DNA of 48,470 nt from Actinomortierella ambigua (Eukaryota > Mortierellomycota > Mortierellomycetes > Mortierellales > Mortierellaceae). Shown here piece by piece: positions 11,483 to 23,066 of the stretch; the stretch's first letter is position 1; every line of letters begins with the position of its first letter. The stretch is taken from positions 1-48,470 of the forward strand of contig JAAAJB010000247.1 in the NCBI GenBank assembly GCA_016098155.1. The letters are read 5' to 3'. Below the pieces are notes generated by a model. It did no database searches. It was not told the DNA's origin and worked only from the letters and a program-made list of their open reading frames with translations. A program made the translations under genes and the position numbers.

Positions 11483-12638
11483 CTTTGGTCGTTTTGTTGA
11501 GGGTGGGTTTTGCTTACAATACAAAAAGAGGGTGGGGGGTTCAAGTTGTCTGGCGAGGGGGAGTACTGATACACAGTGAAGATATATACAGTTTCTTATA
11601 GAGAACAGCAATACTTTTGTACAAATGAAGGGACTGAACAGAAGAAAGCACGAAGAGAACGAGTAAAAAAAAGATAGAAGAAAAAAAAAGGAAAGAGAAA
11701 GAACTGAAGGGAAAAAAACGAGAAAAGAAAGAAAAGAAAAAGAAAAAAGTAAAAAGGAAGAAGATACACCAAATTGACCTGTGGTTTGGAAAGTGTAAGC
11801 AAAAAAGAAAAAAAGTATGGCCTTTTGTCAGTTATGTTGTTGTTGTGTTATTTTCTTTTTGGGCGATGCAGCCGACCATTGGACTCTATCGATTGATAAT
11901 GCTCCGCAATACATGCTGGGCTCGGCGCGCCCCTGCTCCCCGCGCCCCTTCCCACACATGCTCACCCCCTTATCGTCGTCAAAAAAAAGCGACCTAAATA
12001 GAAAGCGGTCGAACAAACAACTTGAACACGCGCCGCCGACCCTTGTCGTTTCCTCCTACCACTGTGTTTCCTCCATTGGAATTCCTTTCATACGCATGAC
12101 TGAAAAATTCATTCGATCGATCCGCCCTCACACGTGTCGCACAGCTTGCGCAAGTGCATTTGGGATAGGGTAAGAGTGGGCGCCGTGGGTAAAACAGGGA
12201 TTTAGGAGAATGAATGAATCCAGGATCGCATACAATGTGATGGCGACAGCTGCCCAGGCACACTTTTGAGAGACAGTGGGATAGTCAAGAGAACGAGGCA
12301 CAATGAGCAGGTGTGTGTGTGTGCTTGTCTCCCTCCCTTCTCTCTCTCCTCTGCTGCATTTACCTTTTCCTTCCTTCGCTTCACTGAACTGAATGGGAGA
12401 GAGGGGTTTGTGTGAAGAAAAAAGCGAGCAAGGGCAGACGGGAAGGAAAGCCATTTTGGGGGCAAGCATGCTCCGCCCTTGGCAGTCACTTAATCCACGC
12501 GATCAGAGGTGTTTCCACGCGTCAGAAGTGGCGGCGGGAAGGGGGTAGGGTAGGGATGTACATACTTTTTTTTATTTTTTTTCGAAGACGGGGACAAAGA
12601 GGGACAAGCTTGACACCACCACTACCACCACACTGAGA
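11483..12638. other. Intergenic region, no gene seen
   Basis: It holds the 5' flank of the RNA-binding protein gene, including a purine-rich block (about 11640-11765, pyrimidine-rich on the gene strand, as expected for a transcribed leader), and the 3' flank of the P450 gene. Open frames overlap on both strands without family resemblance. Confidence 0.6.
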
Positions 12639-14614
12639 TCACTGTCGCTTCGAGATCTCGACGAGCAAAGGATCTTGCATGGGGATGGTCAACGAGGGCT
12701 TGTACACCGGGATCGGGTGGTCTGGCGCCAGTTTGAAATCAAACTTTTGCAGCAAAAACGCCATCGTCGTCAGTGCCTCCAGCGTCGCAAACGTCTGGCC
12801 AAGGCAGATGCGCGGGCCTGCATTGAAACTGTTAAACTTGAACGTCGACTCGTTCCGGAACTTGCCAAACGGACTCTTGGCCTTGGGGTCCTCGTTCAAC
12901 CATCGATCGGGGTTGAATCGCTCCGCATCCGCACCCCAGACCTCTTGGTTGCGAGCCAGCGCATAACTGGAATAGGAGATAACGTCTCCGGCGTCTACAC
13001 GGACTCCACAGGGCAAGATGTCGGCCTCCACAGCTACCTTGGCATTCTTGGTCACGGGTGGGTACAGACGCAGAGTCTCGTAAAAGACCGCCTTGGCATA
13101 GGGCAGGTCGTGAGCGACCTGTTCGTAGGTGTACTCGTCCGATCCTTGGAAGACTGCGTCAATCTCCTCATGCAGCTTGGCCAACACTGGTGGATGCGAC
13201 ATGAGCATATAGAACACCCACGTCAGGCCTTGCGCGGTCGTATCGCGTCCTGCAATCATAAAGTTGGTGAACACGTCGCGCAGCTCTGCATCTGTCAGCT
13301 TCGACCCATCGTCGTTCTATGAAAAAAGGGATAGAAGAGTCGTTGGCTATCAAATTACAGGTAATGCTCAACCTATTCTCTCTCTTTCTCTCCTCTTCTC
13401 ACTGACACTGTGCTTATAAAATACCTCGTAGTTGATGAAATGATCCAAGAGATCCCGCGGTCTAGTCCCCTTTTCTTCCTCAGTCTCCTTACGGCGAGCC
13501 TCGACGGCTTGGGTTGCATACTTGTCAAGGATGCCAATGGCTTCCTGAATCTTGCGCTTCTTGCCCGGGACAAAGGGGTCTGTCCAGGGCCAGAAGGGGT
13601 TGGCGGAACGACTCTCTGTGACATGGGTCATGTAGTCAAAGGCATCACCAAACTCGTGCGTGCCCTCGGTGGAGATGGCGTGAAAGTGGAGTCCAAATGT
13701 CAGGCGGCCAAAGGCATCCAATGTCAAGGCATGAAAATGCTTTTGGAGGTCCGCATACTCGCCCCGCTTCATCTTTTGCTCCAGGACTGTTGCCAACTCT
13801 CCTGCCGTCGATCGAAAGGCGCCCTTGACGAGGTCGCGGTACAGACGAGTTGTAAAGATATTGGATGCAGTCTTTCGATGGAACCGCCACTGCTGTCCAT
13901 CGCTATGAGAAGAGGGAGAGAGAGAGAGAGAAAGATGGCAGATGTTCAGCTTTGACCTGGGACACATTGTTCATGTCGCTGAGTAGAAGACAAGATCAGC
14001 TCCAAAGATACGCTTCTGCAGAGGGAGGAAACTTTAGGCTACCTCGTGAAAATGCCTTGGCCCAAGAGATCGCTAAAAGTCCTGCGGAATAGGTCGCCCT
14101 TGATGTAGTTCTCCATGTTGGTCTTCAGAATGTACTCCATGTCCTCGACGGTGTTGACAGCGATGAACCGGCCAATGATAGGCACTGTTGCCGTGCTAAA
14201 GTGGTGGGTTCGTAGATAGGAAGAAAAACCGTTTCAGTGTTATTATTTTTTTGCTCTTTTTGGTTGCTTGCCAGGCAATAATAGTGTGACTAGAAGGAAC
14301 AATTACGTCGTGTTGCCGTATTTGACATGGTTTTTTAGGATGGCACCGAGGGGATCATGGCGGTTGGCAAAGATTTGGGGAAGATTGCCGATGAGGGGAT
14401 ATCCGCGGGAGCCTTTGTCCTTCAAGTCGGGACGGCTGCGGGTGCCAAAGGCTCGATCGGGGTATTTGATCATGGCGCCGAGTAGAAAGGCGATGGTGGC
14501 AAGCACGATGTACTCAAAGGGGGAGCGCTTCTGACGTGCTAGATAGAGGTCGACACTCCTTCTCAGTGCAACCAGTGACATGGTTGGTACTCGAGAAAGG
14601 ATTGAGGAGGTCAT
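12639..14614 (-). CDS. Cytochrome P450 monooxygenase, microsomal type
   Basis: Four exons on the minus strand join in frame: 14614-14307, 14195-14043, 13902-13425 and 13316-12639, giving 538 residues, the normal length for the family. A membrane anchor lies at about 35-49 (YIVLATIAFLLGAMI), followed by a YPLIGNLP segment. The I-helix AGRDTT is at 335-340, the ExxR pair at Glu393 and Arg396, the FNPDRW segment follows, and the heme-binding loop FNAGPRICLGQ has Cys484 as the iron ligand. All catalytic parts are present, so the enzyme is probably active in the ER membrane with P450 reductase. The pattern is closest to fungal fatty-acid or alkane hydroxylases of the CYP52/CYP86 type, but the substrate cannot be read from sequence. 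The ATG at 14614 is the first in frame. Confidence 0.92.
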
Positions 14615-16359
14615 TTTCTTTTCGGGTATTGTAGACAGTTGAAAGGCTGCTTCGTGAGAAATAAAAGAGAAGAGAGAAAGCAGAAGAAAGAGAGAGCGAG
14701 GGAGACCCTTTTTAAATTTGTGGAGAAACAAGGGGGTCCAAAATAGGAGGGACGTGAGAGGTCACGATCACGCATCCTCGGCTCGAAAGCCTGCTTTGTG
14801 CACCTCATTTTTTTCTTCCTTCGGGCCGAGAGCAAACATGGCCTCTTCAGGCAAGTGGGAGATTCCTCATCCCGGGCACATTTGTCTGTCTTTGCAACAG
14901 ATGCTTACTTTGTTACTGTGATGTGCAAGGACATGATCGATTGCAGGCAATTGACGGCATCCAATTCTACCGAGGAAGCGAGAGGGAGGGAGAGAGAACG
15001 AGGGAGATATGTAGAGAGAGAGGAGGAGAGGGCAAGGAAGGCCATTCTACATATGTATGCGCGCATATACTCCGCTCCAGCAGGGTCCCAGCCGAGAGAG
15101 AATTAAAAGGGGGAGAACGATCCAACCGAAGGATACGAACAATCTAATCGGCCGTTGGTGGGTGAGCATCGATCGCCTCCGATCACTGTCCAGTTTCACA
15201 AGCGATGGACTCTCAGGGACGTGCATTCCGAGTTTGCAGTTGTTTCTCTCTCTCTCAGCTAACTCGACATTATCGCATCGTCCTAGGCTCCCTACATATA
15301 AATGGTGCCTTCACCCGCCACTCTCTTGGGACGTGTGGTGCCCCCTTTTTTTGCTTGCTGGCGAGACCAACTCAGCCATCGTGTTTACACGACCTGAATC
15401 AAGTCTCATCTACTTGTTGCAAAGAACTGGCACTGATTTTTCTACCAGAGAGATTGCACCAACAACTTTCAAACTCTGAAATATGGTTCGTGTGTGTAGC
15501 TACATGTGCCGTTGTGTATTTGTGTGTCCATGTGTACTTGGCAGCCGTTTTTACCAGGAAGCCTCTCCTGGAGGCCTACCAGCGTACCTACCGGATACTT
15601 AGATGCACATCTCGACCTTCACAGCAGTAGCACGAAACTGGTGACGCGGTGCAGCACAAGTCTTTTCTCCCATATGCAACTATCATATCAAACGATTCCG
15701 TTCTTCAGATACCACTGGGTATACGCTCTTATGATCGGATTGTTCAAAGCTGTTGCCAAGATCATGACTCCGATTTTATATTATTTTACTTTATTTTTAG
15801 ATAGGAGAGCCACTAGTATTTCCTACACGCTCTTGGTTGAGTTTCTTGGCCACATTGTCGATTGCCTCCAACTCTAGCGGTGCCATTTTCTCCATTTCGC
15901 AGATGAGGCCTGCGGCTATGTATAATGTCGAGCGTTGGAAATTCTAGTGTGCGATTCTAGCAGCCCATGAACCAACAAATTTTACCAGTCAAACTACGCT
16001 TGGACGACTGCGATGGACAAGGACATTGTCTTCCTCCAATGCGGACATGGCTACCATCGACTGTGTCGAGAGATGAAGACCCAGGTCGGGATTAGTCATA
16101 GTGTTCACAATATCGGAAGTTTGGGAATACAGCCCATCAGCCAAGGACGATACCCGAGGCAAAGAGTCCCGCCCGGAACATGGATACTCTAACACCATCC
16201 ATGCCATCATATCAGCAACAACATCGACTATTAAAGCAAAAGCAACAACAACTGTTTCGCGCCATGTGCAATGTATTTTCAAGGGACCTCGTATTGCCAC
16301 CTCCCAGTGCTGGATCCATTAGTGCGTACTACAGCCTTCGCGAAAGCCAAAGTAATCAA
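14615..16359. other. Long intergenic region, no convincing gene
   Basis: This 1.7 kb separates the P450 from the secreted-protein array. It has GA runs (about 14978-15040) and several short open frames without known motifs or splice support. One open frame (16180-16545) runs into the repeated spacer described next; its first part is Gln-rich and not shared with other copies. Confidence 0.5.
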
Positions 16360-16690
16360 CCCCAAGCGAGACGGCAGTATCTCCGTTGCGGATCGGAAAT
16401 GTTCCCACGCCCATACATTACCAAATTACTTTTCGCCATGAATATAGTCGTCGTTAAGATAGACTCCTTGTACAATTGGGATTGGTATTCGGCTCTGAAT
16501 CGCACCGCTGTCAATTATATGTGCGAAACAATGTGTACTTTTTGAAGAGGGTATTGCCATTTTCGGGCGGCATCTGCAAAGCATGGGTCAACAGAGGGGT
16601 TTATGGATGTGGGGACCGCGTCTTGGATGCCAAGAGTGAGCTCGCGTGTGACTGAGCAGAGCGAGACGTGGGAATGCGCACGAAATGTGG
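16360..16690 (+). repeat. Spacer repeat S0 of the secreted-protein array (partial)
   Basis: From about 16363 the DNA matches 17845-18173 and 23809-24136 with a few percent differences. It marks the left end of the tandem array: the upstream part of the full spacer (see 17640) is missing here. A frame of about 55 codons, with KLLF, IVVVKID and YNWDWYS segments, stays open in all three copies, but I recognise no family. Confidence 0.8.
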
Positions 16691-17103
16691 TCTGACTAGC
16701 ATAAAAAAAACTATCGCCTTGTGTTACGTGCATAGGTCAACAAGGCGCATAAAAAAGGGAGGTGTGAAAAAACTGCTAGGACTGGCTGCTTTTGGTTGGC
16801 CAGTCTGCACGCATGACTTTGCCTAAGGGCTAGAATGTCTGCAACAATGACGGTCAGGGCGCGGATGTCCTCCTATCCATGCTTATCTATCAGTCATGAG
16901 GTGCCTTAGTCGAACTCTCGCGATTTCTCGCGCAATGAAAATAAGAACATCCCACGAATCAGGGGGGTTTTTTTTCTCGTGCGCCTTGCCAGATATAAGA
17001 GAGGCCTGTGTTTCCCTCCCATCTCTTCCTTACATCCTCACATCCTCTTCTATTATTTTCAATCTCCCACTCCATCCTACCTCTTTTCAAACTTTCCACT
17101 ACA
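16691..17103 (+). promoter_or_regulatory. Promoter block of secreted-protein gene A
   Basis: About 410 bases are shared with the regions before genes B, C and D. The block starts at CTGACTAGCATAAAA, contains a GGTTGGCCAGTCTGC segment, and carries a TATA-like GATATAAG at 16992-16999, about 105 bases before the ATG. A CT-rich leader follows. Such strong conservation of non-coding DNA reflects recent duplication or shared control. Confidence 0.7.
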
Positions 17104-17535
17104 ATGCGTCCCTTCCTTGTTTGTCTGCTGGCCGCTGTTCTCCCAGCCGCCTCCTTTGCGAGTCAGGAGCCCTTCTGCGAGGACAAAATCTCGCGCACAG
17201 GGCGGCTGTTTGGTCGCCCAGCCTTCTATGACCTGGAGGAGAAAATGCCAGGGTATGTCTTCTTAGCCGAGAACCATCTCCGGGCGGAACCGCTCGATAA
17301 CTTGGATTGGATTGTTCTGGGCAAGCTGGAGGATGAGATTCCCAAGGATCCATTCAAATTCCAGCCGGTGACGTATACGCTGAACAAACCTCAGGATTTC
17401 GAAGGCGAGTTCGAAGGGCATGTTGGTCGAGGAGAGATTTCCCTTGTCTGGAAAAAGTCAGGTGCTTCCATGATAGGTCGCAGCCCCATTGGTGACTTTA
17501 AGGTCAAGGGCACGAGCGTTGTTCTTTACACATAG
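17104..17535 (+). CDS. Small secreted protein A (array family)
   Basis: A single-exon frame of 143 residues. The start MRPFLVCLLAAVLPAASFA is a typical signal peptide, probably cut before SQEP. The mature part (about 124 residues) has one Cys (FCED) and no repeats or membrane segments. Shared family segments are RTGRLFGRPAFYD, PQDFEGEFEG, GRGEI and GDFKVKG. I do not recognise the fold or function; a secreted effector-like or surface protein is an inference from the signal peptide, small size and tandem duplication. It is nearly identical to gene C, including the 3' flank with its AC and CT runs. The ATG follows a TATA-like box and CT-rich leader that are repeated before each paralogue. Confidence 0.75.
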   Translation: MRPFLVCLLAAVLPAASFASQEPFCEDKISRTGRLFGRPAFYDLEEKMPGYVFLAENHLRAEPLDNLDWIVLGKLEDEIPKDPFKFQPVTYTLNKPQDFEGEFEGHVGRGEISLVWKKSGASMIGRSPIGDFKVKGTSVVLYT

Positions 17536-17639
17536 ACTGTTCCTTCCACACACACACACACGCTCTCTCTCTATCCTTTTCCATATACTTCTTTACCTCT
17601 CTGTAGCTTCAATCTTTTCTTTGTAGGGAATACAATTTC

Positions 17640-18173
17640 ATCACTTGCACCGAGGAAAGAGGTATATAACTCATGGGCTGAGTCGCAAGTTTCAAAATTC
17701 GCTGACGGAGTCAGTATCCTAAGCGAATTCCAATCTGACTAATTTTCAGCGGCATGGCCACTCTGGGTAGCGTCGTGACCCAAGTAGTATACAACATGCT
17801 TAAATTACATATTTTTTTGGAAGCAGTGCCAAAGCCATCAGCGCCAAGCGAGACGGCAGTATCTCCGTTGTGGATTGGAGATGTTCTCACGCCCGTACAT
17901 TACCAAATTACTTTTCGTCATGAATATAGTCGTCGTTAAGATAGACTCGTTGTACAATTGGGATTGGTATTCGGTGCTGTATGGCACCGCTGTCAACTGT
18001 ATGTGCGAAACAAGGTGTACTTTGGATGACGGTATTGCCAGGTTCAGGCGGCATCTGCAAAGCATGGGTCCACATAGGGAATTATGGATGTAGGAATCAC
18101 GTCTTGGATGCCAAGAGTGAGCTCGCGTGTGACTGAGCAGAGTGAGACGTGGGAATGCGCACGAAATGTGGTC
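17640..18173 (+). repeat. Spacer repeat S1 of the array
   Basis: It matches 23590-24136 almost base for base and 16360-16690 over its second half. It lies between gene A and the promoter block of gene B. Function unknown; the three copies define the duplication unit of about 1.48 kb (ATG of A to ATA of B 1484 bases; ATG of C to ATG of D 1483 bases). Confidence 0.85.
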
Positions 18174-18587
18174 TGACTAGCATAAAAAAAGCTATCGCCT
18201 TGTGTGACATGCATAGGTCAACAAGGTGCATAAAAACGGGAGGCGTGAATAAAACTGCTAGGACTGGCTGCGTTTGGTTGGCCAGTCTGCATGTATGACT
18301 TTGTCTAAGGGCTAGAATGTCTGAAACAATGACGGTCAGGACGCAGATGTTTCCTATCCATGCTTATATATCAGTCTTGAGGTGCCTTAGTCGAACTCTC
18401 GCGTTTTCTCGCGCAACGCAAATAAGAACATCCCACGACTCAGGGGCTTTTTTTCGTGTGCCTTGCCAGATATAAGAGAGGCCTTGTTTCCCTCCCATCT
18501 CTTCCTTACATCCTCTCATCCTCTCATCCTCTCCTCTTATTTTCAATCTCCCACTCCATCCTACCTCTTTTCAAGCTTTCCACCACG
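18174..18587 (+). promoter_or_regulatory. Promoter block of gene B
   Basis: It has the same layout as the block before gene A, with the TATA-like element at 18469-18476. The CT-rich leader carries an extra CCTCTCAT repeat. Confidence 0.65.
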
Positions 18588-19019
18588 ATACGTCCCTTCC
18601 TTGTTTGTCAGCTGACAGCTGTTCTCCCAGCCGCTTCCTTTGCAAGTCAAGAGCCCTTCTGCGAGGACAGGATCTCGCGCACAGGGCGGCTGTTTGGTCG
18701 CCCGGCCTTCTATGACCTGGAGGAAAAAATGCCAGGGTCTGTCTTCTTATCCGTGAACAGTCTCCGGGCTGAACCGATCGAAAACCCGTATTGGATGGTT
18801 CTCGGTAAGCTGGAGAAAGAGATTCCTAAGGGGCCATTCAGATTCGGGTTGCTGATGAAAATGCCGAACGGACCGCAGGATTTCGAAGGCGAGTTCTCAG
18901 GGCATGTTGGTCGAGGAGAGATTTACGTTGTTTGGAAAAAGTCAGGTGCTTCCATGAACGGTATCAGCCCCGGTGGTTACTTTAAGTTCAAGGGCAAGAG
19001 CGTTGTTCGTTACAAATAG
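18588..19019 (+). pseudogene. Secreted-protein paralogue B with lost ATG
   Basis: The frame has 144 codons including stop and aligns end to end with genes A, C and D, but the start codon is ATA (18588-18590) instead of ATG. No in-frame ATG lies upstream before a stop; the first downstream Met is well inside the mature protein. The rest has no stop or frameshift. It keeps the signal sequence (with LVCQLTAVL in place of LVCLLAAVL), FCED and the RTGRLFGRPAFYD block, and differs more in the second half. Either it is a recently silenced gene or it starts at a near-cognate codon such as the ACG just before the ATA. I call it a pseudogene with reservation. Confidence 0.6.
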
Positions 19020-19192
19020 ATGTAAAATCGACTGTTGCCCCCCCTCCTTCCACACACACTCACATTCTCTATCTACCTCTTTCTTTCTATAGCTTCAATC
19101 TTTTCTTTGTGGGGAATAAATTTCGTCGCTTCCCGACTTTGGGCCATATTGGGGTCAGACATTATTGCCTTGTGTGACACATTCACCCATGA

Positions 19193-22100
19193 GCGCGTCT
19201 CCCATCCAGTGACCCAGATCACTATGGGGGGGGGGTGAAAAATGCTATCACCGAATGGGTATCACAAGAAGGAAGACATCACATCTATGTCGATGGTCAC
19301 CCATCCTTCGAGAAAGAGCAGACATGCATCCTCCGCAACCTGGCCCGCTGGATGGTCCTGTTGAAGGCCGACGAGGGGGTTCACATTCTTGAGACGCGTC
19401 TTGACGCTCGACAAAGAATACGCAGGCATCGTATCTCAAACGCCAACAAGTCCCTTCGACAGGCATTCCACTGGCCTCTGGAGCAACGCCGCTCATTCGT
19501 TCGTTTCATGACGGAAAAAGGATACAACGTTTACCTGTACGACACGGAGGCGGACGTCCGAATCGCCGCAGAGTGCCAGCCAGAGGACGCGGTCGTTTCC
19601 TGCGATAGTGATCTCCTCTTCTACCGCACTGTTCCCGTTCTTTGGCGTCCCGGTCGGCTCTTACAAATCGCAACGATATGTTCCGTATGAGAAAACCGCT
19701 CTCCTCGAAGGTCTTGGCTTGTCGTCAATACAACTCGCGGCCCTCGCTATCCCAAGTGGCAACGACTACGTTCCCAACATCCCGCATCTAGCAATTGAAA
19801 CAAATCTCAAGATCATCAAGGACCTGCCTGCTGCCAAGGAAGGTAAATATCTACCCCAGCCTTCTAGTTTATTTCATACTTTTTATTTCTTTGTCTCTCA
19901 CACCAAGACCCTCGCTCCTCATTCTCTTTTCTGCTTTCACTGTGCAGGAGAAGTCGGTATACCTCGCCATCTCCAAGTCGAGCGGCAGACAGACAAGGGG
20001 CTTACGCAATGGACGGAACATTCGTACGCTGATGCGATCAACGTTTTTGTCAGACTCCATCAGACTGTCAGATCTCCTGCTGATGGTGATGCAAACTCCG
20101 TGGAGGATGCGTATGCATCCCTTTCCAAGAGAATGTCTCAGATCATGGTTGCCTTCGGTGTCTTTAAGAGGGAGCAATACAAATCCAAAAGAGACAGGAG
20201 GTATGAGGCATCCTTCATATTCAGGTTCACATACCATCTAAGATAAGAAAGGTAAATGCTGATCAATTCTTGGTACGTCTGTATCATTGTGAGTGTTGTC
20301 AATAGGGCCACGCATGGGGAGGAGTCGAGGCGCGATACGGTGCCCGAGCGCACCAATCCCTTTGTGGCAGTTGACCAACTCAACCCAGTAAGGGCCTACC
20401 AATATCGTCGCAGATACACCCTAATGGTCCGCTACGAGCCAACAGAAGAGCGCCCACCGCCAGATATCTCGCTACAATACGTCCTGAAACTCTGGAAGGA
20501 AGGAACCGAGAAGCCAATACAACCATATCTCGCGAAGAAGCCGACATCCGTGAGACCGATATTCGATCGCGCAGACCCATTCGAACGGAAAAAGGTCATG
20601 GCCGAGTAGGCTTTTGAACACCCGATCGTCACCTTGTATCTCGGGAGAATGTCCAAAAACATCCGCGCCGCCAACAAGGAAGAGATCAAGACCGCAGCCA
20701 CTCCTATTGAATTCGACGAGGACCGAATTACCAAATAGGTACAAGGATGCATCCGCGGCGCGGTGAAGGTAGCATGGGAGACAAAATTATATTGTCAGCA
20801 ACGCAGCGGTCTGTTTCACGAGGATATCTTTTACCCACGGAGCTCGCCCAACGATCCTCGGCCTCTTCTCCCTGTAACAACTCTCGTTCCTGAAGACCAC
20901 GCCATACTAGACAGTCTCTGTCCAAGACTTGCAAGTCAAGAAATGGCGAGCACGGATAGCAACAGTGGCTCCATTGAGGATGGCACGGATGACGGATCCA
21001 ATGCCCAATTCATCCGAGGTCTGCTGACGTACCTGTACTCAGGAAATCTGTCAGATAAGGACAAGGCCGCAGCAGCTATCAAAGCTTTTGTCCGTCTCTT
21101 GCAGGACTTTGGCCACCTGGAGAAATGCGCTGACAAATGGACAGTTGCCCAGAACCATAAAAGAGTACACGCCGGGGCTCGTGGTGAGACCCGTGTCTTC
21201 ACAGCTCTCTGCTGAACTTAGAAGACACTATAAGAAAGGAGCCGACATACTGTCGGAAGAAGTAAAGCATCATCTATGCTGTCTTTTGTTATGTTGTTGC
21301 TCGGAGAGGGTATCTATCCCTTCTTCAATTACTTGGCTTCGTTCACCCCCCCCCTTTTTTTTGCATAGATCGAGACTATGGTTACAAAGGGAAAGCTCTT
21401 AAGCAATCACTCCGTCGATCTAACAGCTCGAAGACCAGAGATCTAAATATTTGTCGATGAAAATGCCATCCTTGGTCGTCCGTGGTGTCTCGCTCCTCTC
21501 CCTTCCGAATAACATGGGTTTATGACCTTTACAGAGCCTGAATTAGCTACCTTTTTCCACAAGCGAGATGATCTTCTCCCTTTCCTTCAGCACCTTGCTG
21601 GATACACCGACCAATCGCGCACGATGGCTCAGATCTATCTTACACAATGTTGGCTACCATTCCGACCATCAGGACTGTTCATCAAGCGTCTCATCGCACC
21701 TGTGGATCCAAAAACAACAACTGGCGAACACCTTGAGGGACGTGCAAGGAAAGATGCTGGTATCGCCGCCGCGGTGGCAAGGTTGCTGGGCGCTCTGAGA
21801 TCCGCTCTCACATCAATACCCTCCGCGACCAAGAGTTCGATCCACGGTCTTACGAAGAAAAAGTCTACTTTTTACGCGTATCAATCCGCATGGATAGTTA
21901 CCATCTGCAACTACTTGCGCTTAGGCCTTGGGAGCTCAAGTCAAGTACAAGCAATACGATCCAAGTTTGCTGCCAGAGAGGCTTCTCACCACCACCGCCG
22001 GCACGAGCGACTACTTGACGGAGATGCGCAACGTATTCAAGACTATGGACGATGTTGAGCGTCTGCTTGGGTGCTCACCCGACGAGCTTGACAAAGTATC

Positions 22101-22663
22101 TTACTTGGGCATAGACGTGGGCCAGGCCTTTGTAGTAGGAGCTTACGCGCACCTTCCGCCGGACAAGAACCCGCAGATTCACAAGGGGCGTCGCAAGGAG
22201 AAGAGACGACGCGGCAGCCGAGGCCGACGCAAGAGAGGGAGTGGCAAAGGCAAGAGGCGCACTATTCGTGCAGGACATCGGCGCTTCATCAACCTAGTCG
22301 CCAAGCAAAAGGCGGTTGCACAGCCTACGCTACATCACCGAAGTTGGATGGAGAAGCAAAAGGGTGCCGACTTGAAGCCATCCCCGCATCACTCGACCTC
22401 CGGCGCTCAGTCGATAACAGCACCCCGAATCAACCAACCTTCCACCAGCAGCGCGGAGACAGCGCTATCTGAGCCCCTGTGCGTTTGCAAGATCGAGTCA
22501 TCGCTCCCCCCCCCCACTTTGTGACCACAATGCCAACATCGCTGGCCATTGCAAAGTCCGTGCGGCGAACAAGGCACATCTGGAAAAGTTCTACAACGGT
22601 CATCAGTTCAAGTTCAAAAGGTACAAGAGCATGGCAAAGTCCGTTAGAGCCCATGCAAAATGC
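19193..22663 (+). pseudogene. Broken PIN/XPG-like plus RuvC-like (Fanzor/TnpB-reminiscent) fusion gene
   Basis: A gene relic cut at both ends. The left half (19235-19850) resembles the XPG-I/PIN nuclease fold: IYVDGHPS, then ETEADV-type acidic TEADVRIA, then SCDSDLLFY and a LWRP segment. The right half has YLGIDVGQAFVVGA at about 22099-22140, a RuvC-I type motif with its Asp. An Arg/Lys-rich tract (about 22180-22285) and INLVAKQKAVAQPT follow. It ends at FKRYKS, before any RuvC-II, zinc-ribbon or RuvC-III part. Three introns fit in phase (19843-19947, 20201-20305, 21262-21368). Damage seen: a one-base frameshift near 19660, in-frame TAG at 20607 and 20736, TAA at 21444 and 21510, and frame changes near 21150, 21780, 21940 and 22520. 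I recall intact relatives as a large family in Mortierella genomes; that needs a search. It interrupts the secreted-protein array between genes B and C. Confidence 0.65.
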
Positions 22664-23066
22664 GACCTGACTAGCATAAAAAACTATCGCCTTGTGTTAC
22701 ATGCAAAGGCCAACAGGTGCATAAAAACGGGAGGTGTGAATAAAATTGCTAGGACTGGCTGCGATTGGTTGGCCAGTCTGCGTGCATGACTTTGCCTAAG
22801 GGCTAGAATGTCTGCAACAATGACGGTCAGGGCGCTGATGTCCTCCTATCCATGCTTATCTATCAGTCATGAGGTGCCTTAGTCCGTACTCTGGCGATTT
22901 CTCGCGCAATGCATCCCACGGCTCAGGGGCTTTTTTTTCTCGTGCGCCTTGCCAGATATAAGAGAGGCCAATGTTTCCCTCCCATCTCCTCCTCACATCC
23001 TCACATCCTCGTCTATTATTTTCAATCTCCCACTCCATCCAACCTCTTTTCAAACTTTCTACTACG
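22664..23066 (+). promoter_or_regulatory. Promoter block of gene C
   Basis: It starts at CTGACTAGCATAAAA directly after the nuclease relic. It is the same block as before A, B and D, with a TATA-like element at 22955-22962 and a CT-rich leader. Confidence 0.7.
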
